A DNA stretch of 64,000 bases. Origin: Acidimicrobiales bacterium. GTDB lineage: Bacteria > Actinomycetota > Acidimicrobiia > Acidimicrobiales > Aldehydirespiratoraceae. The stretch lies in NCBI GenBank assembly GCA_040219515.1, contig JAVJSI010000010.1:1-64000 (forward strand). The letters run 5' to 3'. This document shows positions 42,998 to 51,181 of the stretch, piece after piece. A model generated the notes under the pieces. It was not told where the DNA came from. It ran no database searches and worked only from the letters and a program-made list of their open reading frames with translations. Made by a program: the position numbers and the translations under genes. The stretch's first letter is position 1. Each line of letters starts with the position of its first letter.

Positions 42998-43939
42998 TCA
43001 GATGGGCATGCCGTGGTGGGGTGGCACGTCGAGCGCGCCGACGGCGTCGGCGCGGCGATGCAGCAGGGCCACGGTGTCGCCGAGATCCATCGTGATGATG
43101 TAGCGCCGGGCCGCCGTCTCGGCGACGACGTGATCGCCCTGCGCGTCGAGGTCGGCTTCCCGCACCACGCGTCCGGACTTCTCGAGCATCGACTTCATCT
43201 CGTCGAAGGTCATGCTCTTTCGGCCGGTGCCCTGACCGACGCGCTGGAGCTCGTCGGGACGGTTGCGACTGGCGGTGAACAGACCGGTGCGCTGCAATCC
43301 TCCGGAGGGGTAGAACACCGATGCTCGGAGCTGTGTGTCCTCCATCACGAGATTGTGGTGGAGTGCTTCGGTGAAGCAGCTCACTGCGGCTTTCGAGGCG
43401 GCGTAGACCGATGCGGTGGGCACCGGCGCGAAGCCTCCGTCGCCGGACGAGGTGTTGATCACCTGACCCGGTTCGCCGCCTTCGAGCATGCGGGGCACGA
43501 ATTCCGATGTGCAGATCGCGGTGCCGAAGACGTTCACCCCGAAGCACCAACGCCAGTCGTTGGGCTCCTGTTGCCAGGGCTTGCCGCCGCCGCCGGAGGT
43601 GACCCCGGCGTTGTTGTAGAGCAGATTGACCTTGCCGTGCCGTTCGTAGACCTGGTCGGCCAGCGCCTTGACCGAGGCCTCATCGGTGATGTCGGTGCGC
43701 ACGCCCGAGACGGTCGCGCCGGCGGTACCCATCGCCGAGAACTCCTCGACGGTCGCGTCGATGGTGTCGTTTTCGATGTCGGCGATCACGACCGAGGACC
43801 CGGCTCGCAGCAGGGCACCGACGATGCCCTTGCCGATGCCGCCGGCGCCGCCGGTGACGACGGCGACGGTGCCCTCGATGTCGATGTCGGCGATCTCGTC
43901 GGGAGCGCTGCCGTCTGGGGTTGATCCGTCGTCGCTCAC
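42998..43939 (-). CDS. Short-chain dehydrogenase/reductase (SDR)
   Basis: 313 residues. TGGAGGIGKGIVGALL, ADIEND (Asp after beta-2, suggesting NAD), NNAGVTSGGGG, NTSSGDGG and YAASKAAVSCF (Tyr-x3-Lys). A long C-terminal tail of about 70 residues after the substrate loop is unusual. GTG start at 43937-43939 overlaps the amidohydrolase stop (GTGA), giving a two-gene minus-strand operon. Substrate unknown. Confidence 0.9.
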   Translation of the reverse strand: MSDDGSTPDGSAPDEIADIDIEGTVAVVTGGAGGIGKGIVGALLRAGSSVVIADIENDTIDATVEEFSAMGTAGATVSGVRTDITDEASVKALADQVYERHGKVNLLYNNAGVTSGGGGKPWQQEPNDWRWCFGVNVFGTAICTSEFVPRMLEGGEPGQVINTSSGDGGFAPVPTASVYAASKAAVSCFTEALHHNLVMEDTQLRASVFYPSGGLQRTGLFTASRNRPDELQRVGQGTGRKSMTFDEMKSMLEKSGRVVREADLDAQGDHVVAETAARRYIITMDLGDTVALLHRRADAVGALDVPPHHGMPI

Positions 43940-45270
43940 GCGACCTCCTGCACCTGGTTGAGGGGGTTCATGCCCGGGCAGCCCTTGGCCCGCTCGGGTA
44001 TTTCGGCATAGTCGATGGGTGTCTCGACGAACTCCTTCGTCGGACAGAACTGCTCGGCGAGGGGCCGCAACGCGTCGAGATCGAAGTTGTAGATCTTGGC
44101 GGCGTTGTCGGTGAGCATCGTCGTGGTCTCTTCACGCGTCATCTGGGCGAAGGTCAGCCGCAGGTGCTCGTGGGTGTGGGGGTACGAGCCCTCGATGTGG
44201 GGATAGTCCGACCCCCACATGACGCGATCGATGCCGACCTCGCGGGCGATCTCGGCTTCGGCTGGGCGAAGGAACGACGCACCGATGTAGCACTGGCGTT
44301 CGAAGTACTCCGACGGGGTGAGCGACATCTGGGCGACGGCCTGGCCACCGAAGATCGACTCGGAGCCGTATTTCGAGTGCTTCATCCGGTGGTGGAAGCT
44401 GTCGAGCTTGGCCAGCGTGTCGGGCACCCAGGCGGTACCGGTCTCGGTGATCACGTAGGGCATGTCCGGGTAGCGCTCGAACACGCCGGAGAACATCAGG
44501 TGCCACAGGGCCCGCTGCGTCCACCACTGCACCTCGAGCATGAACATGGCGAGCGACGCGGGGAAGTGGTTGCCGTAGTTCGGTGTGGCGCCGCCGGCGT
44601 GATGGTTGAGCGGCATGCCGGCGGCGGCCGCGGCGGCCCAGATCGGCTCGTAGGCGGCCGAGTACAGCGGCTCGAAGGGCGAGTCGGGCGGGGCGCCCGG
44701 CACGAGGATGCCCCCGCGCAGGCCCTGCTCGGCCGCCCACTCGATCTCCTTGACCGAACCCTCGACGTCGCCGAGGAAGATCTGGATGATGCCGGCCCGA
44801 CGTTCGGGTGCTTCGCTCACGAAGTCCGCGAGCCAGCGATTGTGGGCACGAAGGCCGGCCCAGCGGTTCTCGAAGTTGTCGCTGTAGGGCGGCGCTTCGA
44901 ACGACGTGGCGGCGGGCGGCGAGAACGGGGGCTGCGTGTTGGGGAAGAGGACCGCGGCGATCACGCCGTCTTCCTCCTGCTCGCGCAGCCGCTTGGCCGA
45001 GTCGAAGTTGCGATATCCGAACTCGTCGGGATCACCGTCGACACCCACCTCCATGGGGGTGCGCTCCATGTCCTTGAACAGTTCCTTGCGGCGCTCGTGG
45101 TCCTCCTGCATGAAGGCGGCCCAACGGTCGAACTCGTCGAGGTACTTCGCATCCAGGTAGGGCCGATACCCCAGCAGGTCGGCACCGCAGTGGGTGTCCG
45201 CACTGATCACGATGTGGTGAGAGGAGTCGTGGCTCGAGGATGTGTGGTGAGAGGTCTCGGGGGAGCTCAT
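43936..45270 (-). CDS. Amidohydrolase family 2 (ACMSD-like) metal-dependent enzyme
   Basis: 444 residues from the ATG at 45268-45270 (a GTG two codons upstream is possible). The N-terminus is Ser/His-rich (HHTSSSHDSSHH), then SADTHCGADL with the Asp-x-His metal site. Further ligands are in NHHAGG and GSDYPHIEGSYPH (Asp/His). These are typical of ACMSD/gamma-resorcylate-decarboxylase-type amidohydrolases that decarboxylate or hydrolyse ring-derived acids. Longer than the average 330-400 residues. Coupled to an SDR. A hairpin repeat (45312-45346) lies in its promoter region. Confidence 0.88.
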   Translation of the reverse strand: MSSPETSHHTSSSHDSSHHIVISADTHCGADLLGYRPYLDAKYLDEFDRWAAFMQEDHERRKELFKDMERTPMEVGVDGDPDEFGYRNFDSAKRLREQEEDGVIAAVLFPNTQPPFSPPAATSFEAPPYSDNFENRWAGLRAHNRWLADFVSEAPERRAGIIQIFLGDVEGSVKEIEWAAEQGLRGGILVPGAPPDSPFEPLYSAAYEPIWAAAAAAGMPLNHHAGGATPNYGNHFPASLAMFMLEVQWWTQRALWHLMFSGVFERYPDMPYVITETGTAWVPDTLAKLDSFHHRMKHSKYGSESIFGGQAVAQMSLTPSEYFERQCYIGASFLRPAEAEIAREVGIDRVMWGSDYPHIEGSYPHTHEHLRLTFAQMTREETTTMLTDNAAKIYNFDLDALRPLAEQFCPTKEFVETPIDYAEIPERAKGCPGMNPLNQVQEVA

Positions 45271-45311
45271 GTGCACAGTCTGCCGCGAACCACCTCCCGA
45301 AACGAAACCGC

Positions 45312-45346
45312 AGTTGGGACGCTGGGGTCAGACCCCCGTCCCAACT
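45312..45346. repeat. Intergenic hairpin repeat (GGGGTC-N-GACCCC family)
   Basis: Outer arms AGTTGGGACG (45312-45321) and CGTCCCAACT (45337-45346) enclose GGGGTC-A-GACCCC, forming a long near-perfect hairpin. It is the same element as at 51147-51181 with the same outer arms, and related to 26393-26447. Here it sits between two divergent genes, so it is not simply a terminator. Confidence 0.85.
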
Positions 45347-45445
45347 TGGCGGTGTGGAAGTGGGGGAGCGGGCCATGGGCGACTGATTCCCGGCGGGCGG
45401 GCCGCGGGAACTACGTTGACGGCGGACACTCTCGAAGGAGCAGGC

Positions 45446-46312
45446 GTGGGCGCGACGGTCGGATACATCGGATTGGGTGCGATGGGCGGAGCCATGGCCG
45501 GGCGCCTGGCCGAGAGCGGATTCGACCTCAGGGTGTTCGACCTGAGCACCGACGCCGTCGCTGCCGCGGTCGCCAAGGGCGCGGTGGCCGCCGCGTCGGG
45601 CGCGGCGCTCGCCGGGGAGTGCGCCCACATCAGCATCTGCGTGCCCGACGATGCCGCCGTGATGGAGGTGGTCACCGGCGAGAAGGGCATCCTCGAGTCG
45701 TGTGCCGCAGGTGCGACCATCGCGGTGCACTCGACCGTGCATCCCCACACCGTGCGCGATCTCGCCGTGCTCGCAGCTGAAAGGGGTGTCGCCGTATTCG
45801 ACGCCGGTGTGGCCGGCGGGGCGGCGGCGGCGGAGGTCGGCGATCTGTCGATCATGGTCGGCGTGCCCGAAGGCGGTCTCACCGATGTCGCCCGCAGCGT
45901 GCTCGATTGCTGTGGCGGTGCGGTGTTCGAGGCCGGGCCGGTGGGCGCGGGCATGGCCATGAAGGTCGCCTTCAACGTGATGACCTACTTCCAGCAAGCC
46001 GCCGTGAGTGCGGCCCACCAGGTCGTGGTGAGCGAGGGCAGCGACCCGGAGCAACTGCTCGCGGCCTGGCGTCACGTCGGCCAACTGGGGACGTTGTCCG
46101 AGCGGTTCTTCCCGCTCGTCACGATGGCGGCCGACACGAAGGTCGGCGACTTCGGTTCGTTCCTCGACAGCAACATCTATCTCGCCGAGAAGGACCTCGA
46201 ACTCGCTGCGAGTCTCGGTCGGGAGTCGGGTCGGCCGATGCCGGTCGTCGAGACGGTGCGCGATTCGATGCGACTCGTCTACGGAATGCCCGCCAACGAG
46301 GAGGAGAGCTGA
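45446..46312 (+). CDS. 3-Hydroxyisobutyrate dehydrogenase-like NAD(P)-dependent oxidoreductase
   Basis: 288 residues. N-terminal GYIGLGAMGGAMAGRL (Rossmann), a substrate-binding segment around STVHPHT, and the catalytic lysine in GAGMAMKVAFN identify a beta-hydroxyacid dehydrogenase. The GTG at 45446 has AAGGAG five bases upstream, and a TACGTT box at 45412-45417 could be its -10. First gene of a plus-strand run followed by CMD-like, LLM and alpha/beta hydrolase genes. Substrate unknown. Confidence 0.9.
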   Translation: MGATVGYIGLGAMGGAMAGRLAESGFDLRVFDLSTDAVAAAVAKGAVAAASGAALAGECAHISICVPDDAAVMEVVTGEKGILESCAAGATIAVHSTVHPHTVRDLAVLAAERGVAVFDAGVAGGAAAAEVGDLSIMVGVPEGGLTDVARSVLDCCGGAVFEAGPVGAGMAMKVAFNVMTYFQQAAVSAAHQVVVSEGSDPEQLLAAWRHVGQLGTLSERFFPLVTMAADTKVGDFGSFLDSNIYLAEKDLELAASLGRESGRPMPVVETVRDSMRLVYGMPANEEES

Positions 46313-46313
46313 G

Positions 46314-46712
46314 ATGCCCCATCAGGTCGATCCGGAGAAGTGGGCCCGCGGGGCCGCGAAGATGGAGGACGTCTACCAGGGCGTCGTGCCGGTCGTGCCG
46401 CAGGGCTTCATGGACTTCGCCGACATCATGACCGAGGACCTCTTCGGTGCGGTGTGGACCCGCGACGCGCTCGACGTGCGCGATCGGCGGCTCATCATCA
46501 TGGGTGTCATCGCCGCCATCGGTGGGACACAAACCTGGAAGATCCAGTGTCTGGCGGGGTTGCGGCGCGGTGACTTCGACGAGCACGAGCTCCGCGAGGT
46601 GCTCATCCAGGCCACCCCGTACGTCGGCTACCCGCGGGCCGCCGAGTTCACCGTCATCACCGAGGAAGCCATCACCGAACACCAGCGCGAGAGCAAGAGG
46701 GACGACAAGTGA
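46314..46712 (+). CDS. Carboxymuconolactone decarboxylase-like protein
   Basis: 132 residues, the PcaC length. The all-helical AhpD/CMD fold is shown by VWTRDALDVRDRRLIIMGVIAAIGG and the DFDEHELREVLIQATPYVGYPRA segment. It has no CxxC, so it is not an alkylhydroperoxidase type. The ATG follows the previous stop by one base, and the stop overlaps the next GTG (GTGA), so it is translated in one operon. Ring-cleavage lactone decarboxylation is the family's known reaction but the substrate here is inferred. Confidence 0.86.
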   Translation: MPHQVDPEKWARGAAKMEDVYQGVVPVVPQGFMDFADIMTEDLFGAVWTRDALDVRDRRLIIMGVIAAIGGTQTWKIQCLAGLRRGDFDEHELREVLIQATPYVGYPRAAEFTVITEEAITEHQRESKRDDK

Positions 46713-47656
46713 GCGCGATCAACGCCGGCGACGGTTGGACCCACGGAATCCAGCTGCCGATCCAGACCCTGACCCGCACCCTGGTCGACCCCTGGGAGGA
46801 CGCCGCCTCGGTCGACGATCTCGTGGCGATCGCCAAGCGCTGCGACGAGCAGCACTACGACTTCGTCGGCGTCTGTGACCATGTCGCGATTCCCGACAAC
46901 GAGTACGCGTCGCGGATGACCACCACCTGGTACGACACCGTTGCGACCCTCGGGTTCCTGGCCGCGCACACGAAGGACGTACGGCTCCTGTCGGTCGTGT
47001 GGATTGCCGCCTATCGCCATCCGCTGCAGACCGCGAAGGCGTTCGGCACCCTCGACCATCTGTCCGGAGGGCGGGCCATCCTCGGCGCCGGCGCCGGCCA
47101 TGTGGAGGCGGAATTCGAGGCGCTCGGCGTCGACTTCAGCACCCGGGGCAAGCGACTGGACGAGACGCTCGATGCCGTGCGCGGGGCCTTCGCCGACACC
47201 TACGTCTCCCACGAGGGCGACTTCTACTCGTACGCCGACGTGGGCGTGGCGCCCCAGCCCGCCGGCGACCTGCCCATCTGGATCGGTGGGAGCGGAAAGG
47301 CGGCCTGGCGTCGCACCGGGCGAGTCGGTGACGGCTACATCCCGATGGGGAACCAGAAGGAGCAGTACGGCGAGATCGTCGACACCATCCGGTCGTCGGC
47401 GGCCGCCGCTGGTCGACCCGACGCCGGGTTCGACATCGGCTACATGCCCCCGTGGGCGTACCTGTTGGGCGACGTGCCCGAGGGTGTGATGGCGTTGACC
47501 GGCGGCGTCGAGCCGCTGGCCGAGGACATCCGGGCGGCCCGTGAAGTGGGGGCCAACACCATCCATCTGAAGTTCCGGGCCCGCGACCTGCCCGAGTACC
47601 TCGACCAGATCGACGCCTTCGCCGAGCAGGTCGTCCCGCTGGTGAACGAGAGTTGA
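46709..47656 (+). CDS. LLM-class (TIGR-type F420) oxidoreductase
   Basis: 315 residues. HGIQLPIQTLTRTLV, FVGVCDHVAIPD, VRLLSVVWIAAYRHPLQTAKAFGTLDHLSGGRAILGAGAGHVEAEFEALG split across the expected strands, and LPIWIGGSG. The SGGR loop and GHVEAEF region are typical for F420-binding luciferase-like enzymes. The GTG start overlaps the preceding TGA. It is followed after four bases by an alpha/beta hydrolase. An oxygenation or reduction step in a degradation route is likely. Confidence 0.88.
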   Translation: MSAINAGDGWTHGIQLPIQTLTRTLVDPWEDAASVDDLVAIAKRCDEQHYDFVGVCDHVAIPDNEYASRMTTTWYDTVATLGFLAAHTKDVRLLSVVWIAAYRHPLQTAKAFGTLDHLSGGRAILGAGAGHVEAEFEALGVDFSTRGKRLDETLDAVRGAFADTYVSHEGDFYSYADVGVAPQPAGDLPIWIGGSGKAAWRRTGRVGDGYIPMGNQKEQYGEIVDTIRSSAAAAGRPDAGFDIGYMPPWAYLLGDVPEGVMALTGGVEPLAEDIRAAREVGANTIHLKFRARDLPEYLDQIDAFAEQVVPLVNES

Positions 47657-47660
47657 GGAC

Positions 47661-48491
47661 ATGTCGCTGCCGGATCTGACGAAGACGTTCGAGGTCGAGG
47701 GATTCAGCCTGGCCTGGGACGAATGGGGGAGTGGCGACGGACCACCGCTCGTCCTGATCCACGGCTTCTCCGGTTCGGCCCACGACTTCGCGCTGCACAT
47801 CCCGACGCTGGCCCAGCATCGGCGGGTGCTGGCCATCGATCATCGCGGCCACGGTCGGTCGACGAACTCGCTCGACGAGGCCACCTACACGGTCGACCAT
47901 ATTCTCGACGACGTCATCGACTGGCTCGCCCACACGATCGACGGTCCGGTCGACATGCTCGGCCACTCGATGGGTGGCGCGGTCGCTCTGCGCTTCGCCC
48001 TCGCCCGACGCGACCTGCTGAACTCCATGATCCTGATGGACACGACGGCGGGGAAGTTCGGTACGGACGACCCGGCCGTCGCCGAGATGATCGTCGGCTA
48101 CTTCTCGTCGATCACCGTGGACACCTCGATGGATGGCGGCCCCGTCACTGCCGAGACACCGCTGATCGAGTCCGCCACCCCCGCCGACTGGCAGGCTCGC
48201 AAGGCGGAGTTGAGCTCGGCCTTCGACCCGATGGCGTGTCGGGCGCTCGGACTTGCGCTCTTCGCCGACAAACTCCAACCGGTCGATCACCTGCTCGGCG
48301 ACATCGACATTCCGGTTACGGTTATCGCCGGTGAGCACGACCACCCGTTCGTCGATCAGGCCCAGCAAATGGCCGACGAGCTCGGCGACGGACAGTGCGT
48401 GATCATCGACGGTGCCCATCACTCGCCCCAGCTCACTCATCAGGCCGAGTGGTTGGCTGCGGTCGAGGCCCATCTCGCTCGCGTTGCGTAA
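47661..48491 (+). CDS. Alpha/beta hydrolase
   Basis: 276 residues. Catalytic triad candidates: Ser103 in GHSMGG, Asp227 in GEHDHPF and His253 or His254 in GAHHSP. The oxyanion loop is LIHGFSGSA. Close to meta-cleavage (MhpC/BphD-like) and lactonase-type hydrolases in length and pattern. It lies four bases after the LLM gene and six bases before an amidohydrolase-like gene, in the same run. A role in opening a ring or ester product is plausible. Confidence 0.88.
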   Translation: MSLPDLTKTFEVEGFSLAWDEWGSGDGPPLVLIHGFSGSAHDFALHIPTLAQHRRVLAIDHRGHGRSTNSLDEATYTVDHILDDVIDWLAHTIDGPVDMLGHSMGGAVALRFALARRDLLNSMILMDTTAGKFGTDDPAVAEMIVGYFSSITVDTSMDGGPVTAETPLIESATPADWQARKAELSSAFDPMACRALGLALFADKLQPVDHLLGDIDIPVTVIAGEHDHPFVDQAQQMADELGDGQCVIIDGAHHSPQLTHQAEWLAAVEAHLARVA

Positions 48492-48497
48492 CCGACC

Positions 48498-49361
48498 GTG
48501 AGTCGCCCGAGGGACGTCGCCGCGATCGACACGCTGATCGGGTTCCGCTCGCCGGCCGATGTCGATCGCAACCCGGCCAACGTCCGCCCGTCGCAGCGAG
48601 GCGTCGATCACCCGGCCGACTACATGTATCGCGACATCCCTGCCTCCTCCGGGGTCGACGACGACGAGAGAGCGATGATCGCCGGCACGTTGGCGGCGAT
48701 GGACGCGAACGGGGTCGGCGTGGGACTCATCACGCTCGGCCATCCTGCGGCCATCCCGGCGGCGGTCGCATTTCCCGACCGGTTCGTGCTCGCCACCCAG
48801 GTCGACGTCCACGACGTCATGGGGTCGGTGCGTCAGATCCGCACCGATCGCGCCGCCCACGACGTGCGGGCGGTCGGCGCGTTCCCGGCCGGCACCTCAC
48901 CACCGCTCGCCATCGACGACGCGCACTGGTATCCGGTCTATGCGACCTGCGTCGAACTCGGCCTCCCCTTCTTCGTGACGGCGGGTGTGCCGGGGCCACG
49001 GGTCCCGATGATCAGCCAACTCGTCGAGGGCATCGACCGGGTGATGTACGACTTTCCGGAGCTGGTCATGGTGCTGCGTCACGGCGCCGAGCCATGGGCT
49101 GAGCTCGCGGTGAAGCTCATGCTCAAGTGGCCGGGACTCCACTACTCGACATCGGCCTTTGCGCCGAAGCACTACCCCGCGGCGATCATCGACTACGCCA
49201 ACACACGAGGGACCGAGAAGGTGCTCTACGGCGGCTACCACCCGTTTGCACTGGAGCTCGACCGGATCTTCGCGGAGATGGACGACGTGCCGTTCCGCGA
49301 CCATGTCTGGGAGCCGTTCCTGCGGGGCAATGCGGCCCGCATCCTCGGACTCCCGGCGTGA
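48498..49361 (+). CDS. Amidohydrolase-like protein lacking canonical metal ligands
   Basis: 287 residues with the length and order of amidohydrolase family 2 (PADYMYRDIP, ATLAAMDANGVGVGLI, FPELVMVLRHGAEPW, NAARILGL at the end). The N-terminal Asp-x-His metal site reads IDTLIGF here. The usual GSDYP segment near the C-terminus reads YGGYHPF, so its metal aspartate is gone. It may not be a metal hydrolase or may bind differently. GTG start at 48498 just after the hydrolase stop. It ends five bases before the converging CoA-transferase gene. Confidence 0.75.
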   Translation: MSRPRDVAAIDTLIGFRSPADVDRNPANVRPSQRGVDHPADYMYRDIPASSGVDDDERAMIAGTLAAMDANGVGVGLITLGHPAAIPAAVAFPDRFVLATQVDVHDVMGSVRQIRTDRAAHDVRAVGAFPAGTSPPLAIDDAHWYPVYATCVELGLPFFVTAGVPGPRVPMISQLVEGIDRVMYDFPELVMVLRHGAEPWAELAVKLMLKWPGLHYSTSAFAPKHYPAAIIDYANTRGTEKVLYGGYHPFALELDRIFAEMDDVPFRDHVWEPFLRGNAARILGLPA

Positions 49362-49365
49362 GCGG

Positions 49366-50586
49366 CTAGGTGACCGCGCCCTTCACCTTGAGGTCGATCA
49401 CGTCCTCCATGTCCATGCCGAGGTCGCCGGTGAGGATCTCGTCGCCGTGCTCGTTGAAACCCGGTGCGCGCCCGACCGGCGACGCTGAACCGTTGAACTG
49501 CACCGGTGTGGTCACGAGCTTGAACGGCACGCCGGCCGCGTTCTCGAGGTCCTGGACGTAGTCGTTGGCGACGGACTGGGGGTCGTCGATGATCTCGAGC
49601 GAGTCGAGCACGGGTGTCCACTGCCCGTCGAAGTCGGCCAGATCGCGACGCACCTCGTCGAGGGTGCGGGTGACGATGAACTCGTCGACCACCGCCTTGG
49701 CCTCGGCCGCGTTCGCGGTGAGGCTCTCGTGCGTCGAGAAGCGCTCGTCGCCGATCAGTTCCTCGCGTCCGATCACCCGGCAGAAGCTCTGCCAGTACTT
49801 CAGCGGCTGAAGGCAGGTGATGTTGATCATGCGCCCGTCGGCGGTGGGGAACGTGCCGAGCAGCGGGTTGAAGGTCATGCCGCTGAGGTCGAAGGGCCGC
49901 CACGCAGATCCGTTGACATGACTCATGGCGATGCCCGATGCCATCGCCCACATGCCTGTGGCCAGGAGCGACACCTCGAGCGACTGGGGCTCGCCGGTGC
50001 GCTCCCGCTTCAGCAACGCGGCGCTGATGCCGCCGGCGATGGTCATGGCGCCCATCGAGTCGCCGTAGGCCGGCCCCGGCTGGTTGGGCATGCGTTCGTC
50101 GTCGACGAACCATGCGCCCATCGCCGCCCCGGATCGGCACCAGAACGAGGTCATGTCGTAGCCGCCGCGGTCGCCCTCGGGGCCCTTCGGCCCCCACGCC
50201 GTGCCGGCCGCGTAGACGATCGACGGATTGTGGGCGCGTACCTCGGCCTCGGTGATCTGCAGCCGTTCGCGCACTGTGGGGGGCTTGTTGACCAGGAACA
50301 CATCACTGATGGCGATGAGTCGATGGAGCACCGAGAGACCGTCGGGATGCTGCAGGTCGAGGCCGAGACTGCGTTTGCCGCGATTGGCGTGCTCCATGAT
50401 CGCGTGCACGTCGCCCGACAGGTCGACCGCGCCACTCTGGCCGAGACCGCGCGCCGCGTCGCCGCGCACGGCGTGCTCGATCTTGACCACGTCGGCGCCC
50501 CAGTCCGACAGGATCGCTGAGGCCGCGGGCACGAAGGTGTGATCGGCGACCTCGAGGATGCGAATTCCGTCCATGACTCCACTCAT
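49366..50586 (-). CDS. CaiB/BaiF family CoA transferase
   Basis: 406 residues, family length. GIRILEVADHTFVPAASAILSDWGADVVKIEH, the family's start; NRGKRSLGLDL; and the catalytic aspartate in AYGDSMGAM. Transfers CoA between acids without hydrolysis. ATG at 50584-50586, followed in the protein by another Met five codons on. It is divergent from the carbonic anhydrase gene, 45 bases away. Partner acid unknown. Confidence 0.9.
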   Translation of the reverse strand: MSGVMDGIRILEVADHTFVPAASAILSDWGADVVKIEHAVRGDAARGLGQSGAVDLSGDVHAIMEHANRGKRSLGLDLQHPDGLSVLHRLIAISDVFLVNKPPTVRERLQITEAEVRAHNPSIVYAAGTAWGPKGPEGDRGGYDMTSFWCRSGAAMGAWFVDDERMPNQPGPAYGDSMGAMTIAGGISAALLKRERTGEPQSLEVSLLATGMWAMASGIAMSHVNGSAWRPFDLSGMTFNPLLGTFPTADGRMINITCLQPLKYWQSFCRVIGREELIGDERFSTHESLTANAAEAKAVVDEFIVTRTLDEVRRDLADFDGQWTPVLDSLEIIDDPQSVANDYVQDLENAAGVPFKLVTTPVQFNGSASPVGRAPGFNEHGDEILTGDLGMDMEDVIDLKVKGAVT

Positions 50587-50631
50587 GGCCCATGTCCTAT
50601 CACGGTCCGGTTTGCGATAGATCTTGGAGCG

Positions 50632-51147
50632 ATGACTGACGACGTGTTCCAACCGAGTGCCGACCAGTTCGTGGCCCGCAATGCCGAGTGGGCGGCGGGC
50701 TTCGCTCACGCCGGTCTGCCGGTCAGCCCGCGACGCCATGTCGCCGTGGTGGCATGCATGGATTCCCGCATGCCGATCTTCGGCATCCTGGGTCTCGACC
50801 AGGGCGATGCCCACATCATCCGCAACGCCGGTGGCGTCGTCACCGACGATGTGATCCGTTCGCTCACGTTGTCACAACGGGCGCTGGGCACCCGCGAGAT
50901 CATCCTTGTCCACCACACCGACTGTGGTCTGCAGAAGGTGACCGAAGCTGGGTTCAACCAGGAGCTCGAGGACGAACTCGGTGTGCGTCCTCAGTGGGCG
51001 CTCGAGTCGTTCGCCGACCCCTATGTCGACACACGCCAGTCGATGCAACGGCTCCGGCTGTCGCCCTTCATCGCCTACAAGGACCACATCCGCGGCTTCG
51101 TCTACGACGTCGACAACGGTCGCCTCGACGAGGTCATCCCCGACTGA
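50632..51147 (+). CDS. Beta-class carbonic anhydrase
   Basis: 171 residues. Zinc ligands Cys42 (in CMDSR, with the Asp44-Arg46 dyad), His95 and Cys98 (HHTDC) are all present. It interconverts CO2 and bicarbonate in the cytosol. ATG at 50632 with GGAG upstream. Its stop TGA (51145-51147) overlaps a hairpin repeat. It may supply bicarbonate for carboxylases or remove CO2 from decarboxylation in this region, which is inference. Confidence 0.93.
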   Translation: MTDDVFQPSADQFVARNAEWAAGFAHAGLPVSPRRHVAVVACMDSRMPIFGILGLDQGDAHIIRNAGGVVTDDVIRSLTLSQRALGTREIILVHHTDCGLQKVTEAGFNQELEDELGVRPQWALESFADPYVDTRQSMQRLRLSPFIAYKDHIRGFVYDVDNGRLDEVIPD

Positions 51148-51181
51148 GTTGGGACGGGGGTCTGACCCCAACGTCCCAACT
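51147..51181. repeat. Intergenic hairpin repeat overlapping two stop codons
   Basis: Arms AGTTGGGACG (51147-51156) and CGTCCCAACT (51172-51181) flank GGGGTC-T-GACCCC (51157-51169). The left end is the last base of the carbonic-anhydrase stop, and the right end lies in the TAG stop (51180-51182) of the converging acyl-CoA ligase. It exactly fills the intergenic space. Confidence 0.88.

Noticed and set aside
45271-45276. GTG 45276 as start of the amidohydrolase
   Set aside because: It adds only two residues and neither start has a clear ribosome site; the ATG at 45270 is the simpler choice.
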